From CAZVPF01 sp964628195 (lineage in GTDB: Bacteria; Planctomycetota; Phycisphaerae; Sedimentisphaerales; Anaerohalosphaeraceae), in contig CAZVPF010000048.1 in NCBI GenBank assembly GCA_964628195.1, positions 1-18,146 on the forward strand: a stretch of DNA of 18,146 bases. Reading direction: 5' to 3'. The notes under the pieces are model-generated. The model searched no databases and was not told where the DNA came from. It was given only the letters and a program-made list of their open reading frames with translations. Below, piece after piece: positions 6,186-14,157 of this stretch. A program made the translations under genes and the position numbers. The number at the start of each line of letters is the position of its first letter. Within the stretch, counting starts at the first letter, position 1.

Positions 6186-8696
6186 ATGTTTGAAAGATTT
6201 ACAGACAGGGCAAGAAAAGTAATGGCCCTGGCTAACCAGGAAGCACAGAGATTTAACCATGAGTATATCGGGACCGAACATATCCTTCTTGGGCTGGTTA
6301 AAGAAGGAAGCGGAGTCGGTGCAAATGTTCTCAAAAACCTTGATGTTGACATCAAGAAACTCAGGCTCGAAATAGAAAAGCTCGTCAAAAGCGGCCCGGA
6401 TATGGTCACAATGGGTAAACTGCCCCAGACCCCAAGGGCCAAAAAGGTTATCGAGTACGCTATTGAAGAAGCACGCGCCCTCAATCACAACTACGTTGGA
6501 ACCGAGCATATCCTGCTCGGGCTGCTTCGCGAAACAGAGGGCATCGCCGCACAGGTATTGATGAATCTTGGTCTGAAACTCGAAGATGTGCGCCAGGAGG
6601 TCCTGAACCTTCTCGGTGCGGGAGTTGACAACGCTTATCAGAATATGGGTATGAAAATGAATCCGTCTTCTACTCAAAAACAAAAGAGCAAAACACCGGC
6701 ACTTGACAGTTTCGGAAGGGACCTTACCGAACTTGCCGAGAAAAACGAACTCGACCCGGTTATCGGCAGATCAAACGAGATCGAAAGGCTTGTCCAGATA
6801 CTTTGCCGCAGAACAAAGAACAACCCGGTTCTGCTCGGTGAAGCAGGTGTCGGCAAAACCGCTATTGTCGAGGGCCTGGCCCAGCGGATCATCAGCAAGG
6901 ATGTGCCCGAGATTCTCAAGGAAAAACGTCTCGTCGTGCTTGACCTTGCGATGATGGTCGCGGGAACAAAATATCGCGGCCAGTTCGAGGAAAGGATCAA
7001 AGCCGTTATTAACGAAGTAAGACGCGCAGGAAACGTCATCCTTTTCGTAGACGAACTGCACACACTGGTTGGTGCAGGCGGTGCCGAAGGCGCTATTGAC
7101 GCGTCAAACGTGCTCAAACCGGCCCTTGCCCGGGGAGAGGTGCAGTGCATAGGCGCAACCACCCTCGACGAGTACAGAAAATATATCGAAAAAGACGCTG
7201 CTCTTGAAAGAAGGTTCCAGACTATTCTCGTCGAGCCCCCGTCAAAGGACGAGACAATCGAGATACTAAAGGGCCTCAGGGACCGTTACGAACAGCACCA
7301 TAAGGTAAAATTCACCAATGACGCACTGTTCCAGGCCGTGGAGCTTTCCACGAGATACATTACAGGCAGGTGCCTGCCCGACAAGGCTATCGATGTCATC
7401 GACGAAGCAGGCGCAAGGGTCAGGCTAAAGAACATGACACCCCCGCCGGACCTTGCCGAGATCGAAACGAAAATAGAAAAGCTCCAGACCGAAAAAGACG
7501 AGGCCGTAAGAAATGCCGACTACGAACGGGCCGCATCTCTTCGAGACGAAGCCCAGAAACTGCTCGACGAAAAAGCCGACCTCCAGCGTCAGTGGCATGA
7601 AAAGAGCAACGAAACTGTAGGTGAGGTCGATAACGAGATCATCGCCGAAGTGGTCAGCAAGATGACCGGCGTACCCCTTACAAGGCTCGAGAAAAAGGAA
7701 AAGCAGAGACTGCTCGAACTGGAAGACGAGCTGCACAAACGCGTTGTCTCGCAGCATGAAGCAATTGTCGCGGCATCGAAAGCTATCCGAAGGGCACGCA
7801 GCGGGCTTAAGGACCCGAACCGTCCGATGGGCAGCTTTATATTCATCGGGCCAAGCGGCGTGGGTAAGACGCTGCTCGCAAGGGCCCTTGCCGAGTTCAT
7901 GTTCGGCGACGAGGACGCCCTTATCCAGATGGATATGAGCGAGTACATGGAAAAGCACAATGTCAGCAGGCTTGTAGGCGCCCCTCCCGGATACGTCGGG
8001 TACGAAGAGGGCGGCCAGCTCACAGAGCGCATCCGAAGAAGACCTTACGCGGTCCTGCTGCTTGACGAGATCGAAAAGGCACACCCCGATGTTTACAACA
8101 TGCTGCTCCAGATAATGGAAGAAGGCAGGCTGACAGACAGCTTCGGCAGGCATGTAGATTTCAAGAACGTGATCCTTATCATGACCAGTAACATCGGCGC
8201 CGACCTTATCAAAAACCAGTCCGGTTTCGGGTTCGGCAAGCGTAACGAAGAGTCCAACTACGAGAAGATGAAGGACTTGCTGGACAAGGAGATCGAACGA
8301 CACTTCAGGCCGGAGTTCATTAACAGGCTTGACGACAAGATCGTATTCAGGCCACTTACACGTGAGGACCTGCAGACCATCGTCGAGTACGAGCTTAACA
8401 AGGTCTTCAAGAGGCTCGTCGAACACGGCCTGCATCTTGAGCTTGACCCGGCTGCCAAGGAGTTCCTTATCGACAAGGGCTACAACCCCGAGTTCGGTGC
8501 AAGACCGCTTAGAAGGGCCATCGAAAACTATATCGAGGACCCGCTATCCGAGAGCATGCTCCGAGGCGAATTCAAGGGCAAGTCCGTCATAAAGATCGAC
8601 GTGCAGGACGAGGAACACCTCAAGTTCACCGGCGTTGACACCAGCGAGCACTTCGACGAGGACCAGCCCGTGGTGCACACAGAAGAAAACGAGTGA
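6186..8696 (+). CDS. clpC: ATP-dependent Clp protease ATP-binding subunit ClpC
   Basis: This 836-residue Hsp100 unfoldase feeds unfolded or tagged proteins into the ClpP protease in the cytoplasm. Two Clp N repeats occupy residues about 1-145 (E-Y-I-G-T-E-H-I-L-L-G-L, then N-Y-V-G-T-E-H-I-L-L-G-L). AAA-1 has Walker A GEAGVGKT (218-225) and Walker B VILFVDELH (about 284-292). The UVR motif of the middle domain (D-E-A-V-R-N-A-D-Y-E-R-A-A-S-L-R, about 437-455) marks it as ClpC rather than ClpA or ClpB. AAA-2 has GPSGVGKT (about 555) and VLLLDEIEKA (about 623). The ClpP-docking loop is N-Q-S-G-F-G-F-G. Length is normal for the family. AGGAAGAGG precedes the ATG by five bases. Its usual Firmicute partners (ctsR, mcsA, mcsB) are not adjacent here. 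It is monocistronic, bounded by terminators on both sides. Confidence 0.97.
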   Translation: MFERFTDRARKVMALANQEAQRFNHEYIGTEHILLGLVKEGSGVGANVLKNLDVDIKKLRLEIEKLVKSGPDMVTMGKLPQTPRAKKVIEYAIEEARALNHNYVGTEHILLGLLRETEGIAAQVLMNLGLKLEDVRQEVLNLLGAGVDNAYQNMGMKMNPSSTQKQKSKTPALDSFGRDLTELAEKNELDPVIGRSNEIERLVQILCRRTKNNPVLLGEAGVGKTAIVEGLAQRIISKDVPEILKEKRLVVLDLAMMVAGTKYRGQFEERIKAVINEVRRAGNVILFVDELHTLVGAGGAEGAIDASNVLKPALARGEVQCIGATTLDEYRKYIEKDAALERRFQTILVEPPSKDETIEILKGLRDRYEQHHKVKFTNDALFQAVELSTRYITGRCLPDKAIDVIDEAGARVRLKNMTPPPDLAEIETKIEKLQTEKDEAVRNADYERAASLRDEAQKLLDEKADLQRQWHEKSNETVGEVDNEIIAEVVSKMTGVPLTRLEKKEKQRLLELEDELHKRVVSQHEAIVAASKAIRRARSGLKDPNRPMGSFIFIGPSGVGKTLLARALAEFMFGDEDALIQMDMSEYMEKHNVSRLVGAPPGYVGYEEGGQLTERIRRRPYAVLLLDEIEKAHPDVYNMLLQIMEEGRLTDSFGRHVDFKNVILIMTSNIGADLIKNQSGFGFGKRNEESNYEKMKDLLDKEIERHFRPEFINRLDDKIVFRPLTREDLQTIVEYELNKVFKRLVEHGLHLELDPAAKEFLIDKGYNPEFGARPLRRAIENYIEDPLSESMLRGEFKGKSVIKIDVQDEEHLKFTGVDTSEHFDEDQPVVHTEENE

Positions 8697-8755
8697 CCCC
8701 TGTAAAGACGGTAAACTCCGCCGAACAGAAACCACTCGTTAAGCGATAAAATTTG

Positions 8756-8792
8756 AACCGCAGGGTACGGTTAAGACTGTTGCCCTGCGGTT
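8756..8792. terminator. Bidirectional hairpin between clpC and the MFS gene
   Basis: AACCGCAGGG (8756-8765) and CCCTGCGGTT (8783-8792) are perfect 10-bp arms around a 17-base loop that contains the stop codon of the MFS gene. The arms are followed by short weak T-rich tails (TTTCC on plus, CAAATTTT on minus). The place between converging genes and the strong stem support a shared transcript end. Confidence 0.65.
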
Positions 8793-10090
8793 TCCATATT
8801 GTCATCTTCAAGCATTTCATCAGCCTGCGTAGAGTCGGCTGTATCGTCGTGATGCTCATGGCCCATCTGCACGCGAAGCTTTTTGATATTCGCTATCATC
8901 AGCAGCGACACTATAAGAGCTGCCACGAAAAGCCCTGCGAAGATGTAGAGAGTCTGCGAATAGTCTCCGGTTTTTTCACGGATGTACGAAACGAGCATCG
9001 GCCCGACAAGCCCCGCCATCGCCCATGCCGTGAGAATATAACCGTGTATCGCCGAAACCTGCTTTGTGCCGAAAATATCGCTGATATACGCAGGTACCGA
9101 AGCAAAGCCTCCGCCGTAGCAGGTCAGTATAAGGTAAATAATCAGCGGGAACACCGCCGCACTGGTTATGCTCGGAAGCGCGAAAAAGGCGACTATCTGG
9201 ATTACGAAAAACACAACCCATGTGACCGGCCTGCCGATGTGGTCCGAAAGCGAGGACCACCCTATCCTGCCGATCCCGTTAAACAGACCCATCATTCCGA
9301 CCATTACAGCAGCAGCAGCAGCGGTCATACCGGTAACCTCCTGTGCCAGGGGTGATGCGACGGAGATAACAGCGATGCCGCAGGTAATGTTTATAAAAAG
9401 CATCACCCAAAGGAAGTAAAAGCGGATTGTTTTCACCGACTCGTTGGCAGTAAGCTGGGCCAGATCCTTTTTAATTTTCTTCTTGCCCGAATCGATAGCA
9501 GCCTGGAAACCAGCCGGCATCCAGCCCTCGGGCGGCGGAGCAAGATACTGCGACGAAGCGAACATCAGCACGAAGTAAACCGCCCCTAAAATATAAAACA
9601 TCGGGGCAATACCCATATTCGCGATCAGGTACTGCATGGATGGTCCTGCGATAAACGAGGCAAAGCCAAAACCCATTATCGCCATCCCTGTCGCCAGACC
9701 CCTCTTGTCGGGGAACCACTTTATCAGTGTCGAAACAGGGGTAATATAACCTGTCCCCAGTCCCATCCCGCCAAGAACACCGTAAGTAAGGTACAGCAAA
9801 GGAAGCGACTGCATCTTCACCGCCAGCCCCGAACCCGCAAGACCAAGCCCGAACAGCACCGACGCTATCGTGCCTGCAAAACGCGGGCCCTTCTTTTCGA
9901 CAACATGGCCGAGAAAGGCCGCTGAAAGGCCGAGAAAAAATATCGCTATACTGAAAGTCAGCGAAACCTGCTTGAGGTCCCAGTCCAACTGATTCATAAG
10001 CGGCTTTGAGACGACCGACCACGAGTAAACCGAGCCGATAGAAATGTGAATACCGACCGCCGAAGCAGCGATCAACCAACGATTCTTCAT
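8771..10090 (-). CDS. MFS transporter, OFA (oxalate/formate antiporter-like) family
   Basis: This 439-residue inner-membrane carrier has 12 predicted helices. The N-terminus (NRWLIAASAVGIHISIGSVYSWSV) is the hallmark of the OFA branch of the major facilitator superfamily. Other family marks are Y-G-V-L-G-G-M-G-L-G-T-G-Y-I-T-P in helix 4 and the following W-F-P-D-K-R-G-L-A-T-G-M-A loop. Helix 7 to 8 carries N-G-I-G-R-I-G-W-S-S-L-S-D-H-I-G-R, the usual MFS motif A copy. OFA carriers exchange small carboxylates such as oxalate, formate or lactate, and the substrate is not readable here. The C-terminal tail is acidic with an E-H-H-D-D cluster. I chose the ATG at 10090 because GGAGG sits eight bases upstream. 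The ATG at 10105 overlaps that same SD. Its upstream neighbour is the fucosidase gene, 161 bases away. Confidence 0.9.
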   Translation of the reverse strand: MKNRWLIAASAVGIHISIGSVYSWSVVSKPLMNQLDWDLKQVSLTFSIAIFFLGLSAAFLGHVVEKKGPRFAGTIASVLFGLGLAGSGLAVKMQSLPLLYLTYGVLGGMGLGTGYITPVSTLIKWFPDKRGLATGMAIMGFGFASFIAGPSMQYLIANMGIAPMFYILGAVYFVLMFASSQYLAPPPEGWMPAGFQAAIDSGKKKIKKDLAQLTANESVKTIRFYFLWVMLFINITCGIAVISVASPLAQEVTGMTAAAAAVMVGMMGLFNGIGRIGWSSLSDHIGRPVTWVVFFVIQIVAFFALPSITSAAVFPLIIYLILTCYGGGFASVPAYISDIFGTKQVSAIHGYILTAWAMAGLVGPMLVSYIREKTGDYSQTLYIFAGLFVAALIVSLLMIANIKKLRVQMGHEHHDDTADSTQADEMLEDDNMETAGQQS

Positions 10091-10156
10091 GCCAATAACC
10101 TCCATTTCCAGTCATTTTCATCGAGCGGCTGAGTTAAAACCGCATTTGTCGACTTC

Positions 10157-10185
10157 AATTTACCGGTAATTTATTGTGATAACAA
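10157..10185 (-). promoter_or_regulatory. Candidate promoter and overlapping dyad for the MFS gene
   Basis: On the minus strand TTGTTA (10185-10180), a 17-base spacer and TAAATT (10162-10157) resemble a sigma-70 promoter, about 67 bases upstream of the start codon. A dyad centred between 10164 and 10165 (TTACCGGTAA, with AA/TT extending beyond one mismatch, 10157-10172) covers the -10 box. It could be an operator controlling this gene apart from the fucosidase. Confidence 0.35.
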
Positions 10186-10251
10186 GAGACTATATGGTCC
10201 ATTTTTGATATAATCTGGCTATTGTCGGCGCAATAAATGCTGGAAAACCCG

Positions 10252-12120
10252 TTATTTCTCCAATAAAAGCCGAACAGATTTCAGCATGAGCCCGATTCTT
10301 TTCTTTTTGTTGATTTTGTCGGCTTTGAATGTCAGTGTATATGTGCCGGGCTTGTCGATGTTGACATAACCAAGCAAGGTCATCACATCGTTTCGGTCCC
10401 TTACCTTATCATTCGGCCCAATGAACCCGCTAATCTCTTTATCGGCAACAGTGACTTTCACGTCATGATAGCCGGGATGTAGAAACTGCCTTACCCTGCC
10501 CTCACCCCATGCGGGACTTTTTGCCGTAAAAGCATCGATCCTGAACAGACCCGGTTCGGTAACCTTGAAATTCCAGCTTAGCCACTGGTTTTCGTCGAGC
10601 CAGTTTTCTATATAACTGCCGTCCGTCGAAAGTTCCATTTTGGTCTCGCCTTTTTCCTTATGCACACGGGCCCCATCTATCGGAACTGTCTGTATCGCAA
10701 AACCGTGCCTGCCGAAAGTTAGCGGCAAACCGCTGCACGGCAGCGTTATTTTACCTTCCTGCTGGACGGGTGTTGTGTCAATATCGGCAGCACCGTCAAT
10801 CTTGATTGCGATGACATTCACATAAGGGTCGGGCATATTATCAGGCAGCTTGATTATGAGTTCTTTGCCGCCCTTATCATTTCTAAACTCAAGCCCTCGC
10901 CCCCCGTCAACAGCATAACAATCCAATACCTCGTTACGAACTCCGTGCAGCTTTATATCACCCTCAGGGCGAGTCATTATATGCAGGTAAATAAAGCCTT
11001 CCTTCGCAGTGACCGCCCCCCATTCAAAATTGCAGTGAAACGGATTGACCGAGGCGCCGTAAATCGCCGCCCCGTTTTTTGCGAGCCAGTCGCCCATTAC
11101 CTTCAGATTTTCTGCACTCTTATCCGGTATCCGACCCAGCGGGTCGGGCCCGACGTTCAGCAGGTAATTCCCGCCGCGGCTTGTGACATAAACAAGTTTA
11201 CGGATAGTCTCTTCGGGCTCCTTCCACCGCTGCCCCTCTGTCCAGCTCCAGTGGTTGTTTATCGTCGCCGGCACCTCCCACGGGAAATCAGTTACAGCTT
11301 CGGGTATCTGGTTGTCGCCCGTGGAAACATAGTCGCCGTAACCGTGACCGACCCGGCTGTTGACAAGACAGCCCGGCTGAATCGACTTGACGAATTGATA
11401 AAGCTCCTCGCTCTGTTCCGGCGAAATCACCGCCGGCGTGTCAAACCACATAAGCCCTGTATCACCGTACTTCGTTAGAAGCTCGCGCACCTGCCGCTTG
11501 CATTTCTGCTCGAAGTACTCGGCGAAATCTTTTTCTTCCGGCTTGTAGTCCCAGTCGTTGCCCGCACCGCCCGGATGATGCCAGTCCTGCGCGTGGGAAT
11601 AATAAAAGCAAAGCTTAATGCCCGCTTTTTTACATGCCCGGGCAAGCGGTTTGATTATATCTTTCTTGTAAGGGGTGGCGTCGGCAACGTCAAACTCGCT
11701 CACTTTTGAGTCGAACATCGCAAAACCGTCGTGGTGCTTGGCCGTCAGCACGATATACTTCATACCAGCAGCTTTAGCAATTGACACAAACTTTTCGGCG
11801 TCGTACTCAACCGGGTTAAACTCGGCGGCAAGTTTTTCATAAGTCTCAACCGGTATTTTACCTCGCCTCATGCTCCACATGGGCTCCCGGTCGATAACAT
11901 CATCCCTCGCCTTGCCTATGATGCGCTGCCAGTCCTCGTCGGGAACGCTCGGTATGCTCCAGTGAATAAACATCCCGAATTTCGCTTCTTTAAACCATGC
12001 AATTTGCCGCTCGGTCAATTCTTTTGTATCGGCGGTTTTTTGTTCTTCCCCGCAACCGAGCATAATTGTAAACAGTACCGGGAAAACCACTGCAATGAAA
12101 AAACTCTGCCTTGACTTCAT
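10252..12120 (-). CDS. Alpha-L-fucosidase, glycoside hydrolase family 29, lipoprotein
   Basis: This 622-residue retaining exo-glycosidase releases alpha-linked L-fucose from glycans. The N-terminus is a lipoprotein signal peptide ending L-G-C-G, with Cys23 as the lipidated residue, so the enzyme is membrane-anchored outside the cytoplasm. The GH29 barrel occupies about residues 35-370: W-F-K-E-A-K-F-G-M-F-I-H-W, the signature G-M-K-Y-I-V-L-T-A-K-H-H-D-G-F-A-M-F, and M-W-F-D-T-P with Asp227 in the place of the catalytic nucleophile. The family usually has W-F-D-G, so Thr228 is a variation. The C-terminal 250 residues contain two beta-sandwich parts, the last ending Y-T-L-T-F-K-A-D-K-I-N-K. A perfect AAGGAGGT precedes the ATG. 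It follows the M20 peptidase gene by 52 bases and likely belongs to that transcript. Substrate is possibly algal or mucin-like fucan. Confidence 0.93.
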   Translation of the reverse strand: MKSRQSFFIAVVFPVLFTIMLGCGEEQKTADTKELTERQIAWFKEAKFGMFIHWSIPSVPDEDWQRIIGKARDDVIDREPMWSMRRGKIPVETYEKLAAEFNPVEYDAEKFVSIAKAAGMKYIVLTAKHHDGFAMFDSKVSEFDVADATPYKKDIIKPLARACKKAGIKLCFYYSHAQDWHHPGGAGNDWDYKPEEKDFAEYFEQKCKRQVRELLTKYGDTGLMWFDTPAVISPEQSEELYQFVKSIQPGCLVNSRVGHGYGDYVSTGDNQIPEAVTDFPWEVPATINNHWSWTEGQRWKEPEETIRKLVYVTSRGGNYLLNVGPDPLGRIPDKSAENLKVMGDWLAKNGAAIYGASVNPFHCNFEWGAVTAKEGFIYLHIMTRPEGDIKLHGVRNEVLDCYAVDGGRGLEFRNDKGGKELIIKLPDNMPDPYVNVIAIKIDGAADIDTTPVQQEGKITLPCSGLPLTFGRHGFAIQTVPIDGARVHKEKGETKMELSTDGSYIENWLDENQWLSWNFKVTEPGLFRIDAFTAKSPAWGEGRVRQFLHPGYHDVKVTVADKEISGFIGPNDKVRDRNDVMTLLGYVNIDKPGTYTLTFKADKINKKKRIGLMLKSVRLLLEK

Positions 12121-12172
12121 ATTACCTCCTTCAGAATAGAAGCATATTCTATTGCGTAAACCCCCACCGGAA

Positions 12173-13279
12173 CTAAAGCGATTTCAAAAGCTCAAGATAT
12201 ACCCCAGCCGCCTCAACCACCTGTTCAAACTCCACCGATTCGTCACGTGTGTGGGCCATCGCAAGCTGGCCCGGGCCGAGTATAACCGGCTCACACCCTG
12301 CCTGCCGCATCATGTTCGCGTCGGAGTGGCTCATAAATGCTCCGGGAGCCCAATCAAGCCCGCAGCGGTCGTAAACAGCTTTAAGCGTTTTGCCGAAATC
12401 GCCTTCCTCGTCAAGCATATAACCTTCGGCGACAGTGGGAAACTCTATTTCGTAACTGTTGACAGTGCTCGCCGCAAGGCTCGAGCCTGCGATCTTCTCC
12501 AGCTCCCGAGAAAGCCTTTTAACGCTGCCCCGAGGGGGAACATGCAAATCAACCCACGCCTCGCAGCTTCCCGGAACGGCAAAACCAGCGGCGGAGCTGT
12601 TTATATCGCGTATATTCAGTATCGTCTCCGGGTGCTCGACCTCCACAACACCGCCAAGCTTCAAAAGCATGCGAAGCATACTGAATATCGCGTTATACTC
12701 CCTCCCTGCCATCGAAGCATGACGGCGCCTGCCGAAAGCTCTTATAAGCATTTCCATGTACCCGTAATGCCCGAAGCATGGGACCATGTCCGTGGGCTCG
12801 GCGACTATGGCTGTGGGAAACGACCTCGCGTCGAGAAGCGCCGCCGTGCCGTCGCCTGTTTCCTCCTCACCGACAACAAGAAAAAGACCGGCTTTTTCGG
12901 TGCTTCCGCCGGACTCGGAAAATGCGGTAAAGGCCTCGACCATTGCGGCACACCCGGCTTTCATGTCCGCCGTGCCAAGCCCGTATATTCGCCCGTCCTT
13001 TTGCTCAAACTCGAAATGCTCAATATCGAACGCCGATACCGTATCGATGTGACCGATAAAAGCAATATCGGGCCTCTGGTCGGAAAATAAAACCTCAACG
13101 TTGCGCCTGCCCTCCGTAACCTCCCGCTGAATCACCGAAAAACCCTTGTCGTGCAGGTAACCGGAAAGAAAATCCGAAACCCCCTCCTCTTTACCGCTCG
13201 GACTGTAAATGTTTACCATTTCACGAACAAGCTCAAGCAGCCTGTCGGTATTTATTTTTGCCTCCGATGCCATTGTCAC
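12173..13279 (-). CDS. M20 family metallopeptidase (ArgE/DapE-like deacylase)
   Basis: This 368-residue protein is a probable cytoplasmic two-zinc hydrolase of an N-acylated amino acid or small peptide. The metal-binding set is complete in its front half: I-G-H-I-D-T (His77, with Asp79), G-T-A-D-M-K-A-G (Asp105, bridging), G-E-E-E-T (Glu138 base, Glu139 metal) and A-E-P-T-D (Glu161). The C-terminal M-A-H-T-R-D-E-S supplies the last histidine. The dimerisation lid lies between about residues 170 and 275. The short length and H-S-D-A-N-M motif resemble LysK/acetylornithine-deacetylase relatives, but no lysine or arginine genes are nearby to fix a substrate. The GTG start at 13279 overlaps the stop of the GNAT gene by four bases (GTGA), indicating coupling. 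An ATG six bases further in (13273) is equally possible. No strong SD is seen for either. Confidence 0.88.
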   Translation of the reverse strand: MTMASEAKINTDRLLELVREMVNIYSPSGKEEGVSDFLSGYLHDKGFSVIQREVTEGRRNVEVLFSDQRPDIAFIGHIDTVSAFDIEHFEFEQKDGRIYGLGTADMKAGCAAMVEAFTAFSESGGSTEKAGLFLVVGEEETGDGTAALLDARSFPTAIVAEPTDMVPCFGHYGYMEMLIRAFGRRRHASMAGREYNAIFSMLRMLLKLGGVVEVEHPETILNIRDINSSAAGFAVPGSCEAWVDLHVPPRGSVKRLSRELEKIAGSSLAASTVNSYEIEFPTVAEGYMLDEEGDFGKTLKAVYDRCGLDWAPGAFMSHSDANMMRQAGCEPVILGPGQLAMAHTRDESVEFEQVVEAAGVYLELLKSL

Positions 13280-13767
13280 TCGTTTCTGCTTTCGATGTTA
13301 AGAGTCATGTAAACGTGGTCGATTGGGTTAACAAAGCCTTTACGCTCGAAAAATTTTAACGCCCGTTCGTTGTCGGCCTGAGTGTCAACCATCAGCATGC
13401 GGACACCGGCCTGCTCCATTAATTCACGAAACTTATCGAACAGTCGGCTCGCGATACCCATTCCCGCATACTCCGGGTCAACCCCGAGCCAGACCAGGTG
13501 ACCGTAGTTCCACGCCGAACGCTTTTTCTCGATAACCGATCCCATCGCGAAACCGACTACCCGCTCCTCGCATTCCGCAACAAGCATGTAGTCCGACTCA
13601 ACGTTGAACAAATGCGTAACCTCGTACTCGTCCCATGTACGGTAAAGGTTTGACACATCCTGAGATGTGAAAAGTTTTTCGCCCAGGTGAAATATTGCGC
13701 CAAGATCGTCGATCCATGCGTTTCTGATTTTTATCTCGCCTCGCTGTTCGTTACCCGAACCGTTCAT
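13276..13767 (-). CDS. GNAT family N-acetyltransferase
   Basis: This 163-residue cytoplasmic enzyme is expected to transfer an acyl group from acyl-CoA to an amine. The GNAT core is complete: I-K-I-R-N-A-W-I-D-D-L at the start of beta 1, Y-M-L-V-A-E-C-E-E-R-V-V-G-F-A-M-G (beta 2-4), L-V-W-L-G-V-D-P-E-Y-A-G-M-G-I-A-S-R-L-F carrying the acetyl-CoA pyrophosphate loop, and A-L-K-F-F-E-R-K-G-F-V near the end. The loop has Glu where Gln/Arg is usual (E-Y-A-G-M-G). I chose the ATG at 13767, with AGGA seven bases upstream, because a promoter with a perfect TATAAT lies inside the longer frame that begins at 13830. It overlaps the M20 gene by four bases. Pairing of an acetyltransferase with an M20 deacylase hints at opposing or sequential acylation steps on one metabolite, which is inference. 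Confidence 0.88.
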   Translation of the reverse strand: MNGSGNEQRGEIKIRNAWIDDLGAIFHLGEKLFTSQDVSNLYRTWDEYEVTHLFNVESDYMLVAECEERVVGFAMGSVIEKKRSAWNYGHLVWLGVDPEYAGMGIASRLFDKFRELMEQAGVRMLMVDTQADNERALKFFERKGFVNPIDHVYMTLNIESRNE

Positions 13768-13810
13768 ATATAAATCCTGAAACAGGGTTAAAATTTTTCG
13801 CTCGCATGAC

Positions 13811-13838
13811 ATTATAACACCACTGGCCAAAATAGCAA
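13811..13838 (-). promoter_or_regulatory. Promoter of the GNAT-M20 transcript
   Basis: On the minus strand TTGCTA (13838-13833, 4/6), a 16-base spacer and a perfect TATAAT (13816-13811) form a good promoter. Transcription would begin near 13804, about 37 bases ahead of the GNAT start codon at 13767. It is the only good promoter seen for the four-gene minus-strand group apart from the weak one near the MFS gene. Confidence 0.6.
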
Positions 13839-13922
13839 ACCAGACCTAAGTGCCTTAAAAAACAATATTTACGAGAACAATAAACAAACACAGGCCCTTT
13901 GAGATTTTTTTATTATTTTCTA

Positions 13923-13951
13923 TTGACAATATCTCGGATTCATGCTAAATT
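13923..13951 (+). promoter_or_regulatory. Promoter of the CU-loop RNA / photolyase leader
   Basis: TTGACA (13923-13928, perfect), a 17-base spacer and TAAATT (13946-13951, 4/6) are supported by an extended -10 dinucleotide TG at 13943-13944. Predicted transcription start is about 13958. No gene begins for 447 bases, so the product is either a small RNA or a very long leader of the photolyase gene. Confidence 0.6.
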
Positions 13952-13957
13952 GATAAA

Positions 13958-14067
13958 CGTATGGGAGATGCCCGTCTATGTCTACCTACGTAGCATCCTC
14001 CTCCTACTCCTCCTCCTCCTCAAAGCTACAGATATAGACGGGTATACTTTTCCGGGGAGGTTTTTTT
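13958..14067 (+). ncRNA. Putative small RNA or attenuator leader with CU-rich apical loop
   Basis: A 13-bp stem with one G-U pair (13971-13983 with 14030-14042) is capped by an inner 5-bp stem, GTAGC (13990-13994) with GCTAC (14025-14029), with a 6-base bulge on the 5' side. The 30-base apical loop (13995-14024) consists almost wholly of CCT repeats, so it carries anti-SD-like CCUCCUCC sites. Downstream, GGGGAGG (14054-14060) runs straight into seven T (14061-14067) and can pair with CCTCCTC in the loop (for example 14015-14021), making an alternative terminator-type hairpin. In one frame the loop also encodes eight consecutive Leu codons from an ATG at 13968. What it does is not known, and I recognise no Rfam family. 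The structure is seen directly; transcription and role are inferred. Confidence 0.45.
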
Positions 14068-14157
14068 CAGCAGGCCGGGTTCCAATCACAAAAAACTTCC
14101 TTAGGCCGTTTAAAAATCCTTACACCGAATTAACCTGATTCTAACTTGAACGCTTTT

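Noticed and set aside
7425..8435. 336-codon minus-strand frame inside clpC
   Set aside because: Antisense shadow of a clear, full-length clpC; no family features in its translation.
10206..10214. Plus-strand TGATATAAT -10-like box between the MFS and fucosidase genes
   Set aside because: No -35 box at the right distance and no plus-strand gene or RNA structure downstream.
12152..13090. 312-codon plus-strand frame over the M20 gene
   Set aside because: Antisense shadow; the minus-strand translation contains all M20 metal-binding motifs.
13990..14010. Minus-strand GGAGGAGGATG, a ribosome site with start codon
   Set aside because: The frame stops after four codons and simply reflects the complement of the CCT repeat.
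13899..14138. 79-codon plus-strand reading frame with a poly-Leu stretch, as an ordinary protein gene
   Set aside because: It opens before the predicted transcript start, has no spaced ribosome site, and its Leu run comes from the CCT repeat. Only a short leader peptide from 13968 remains possible.
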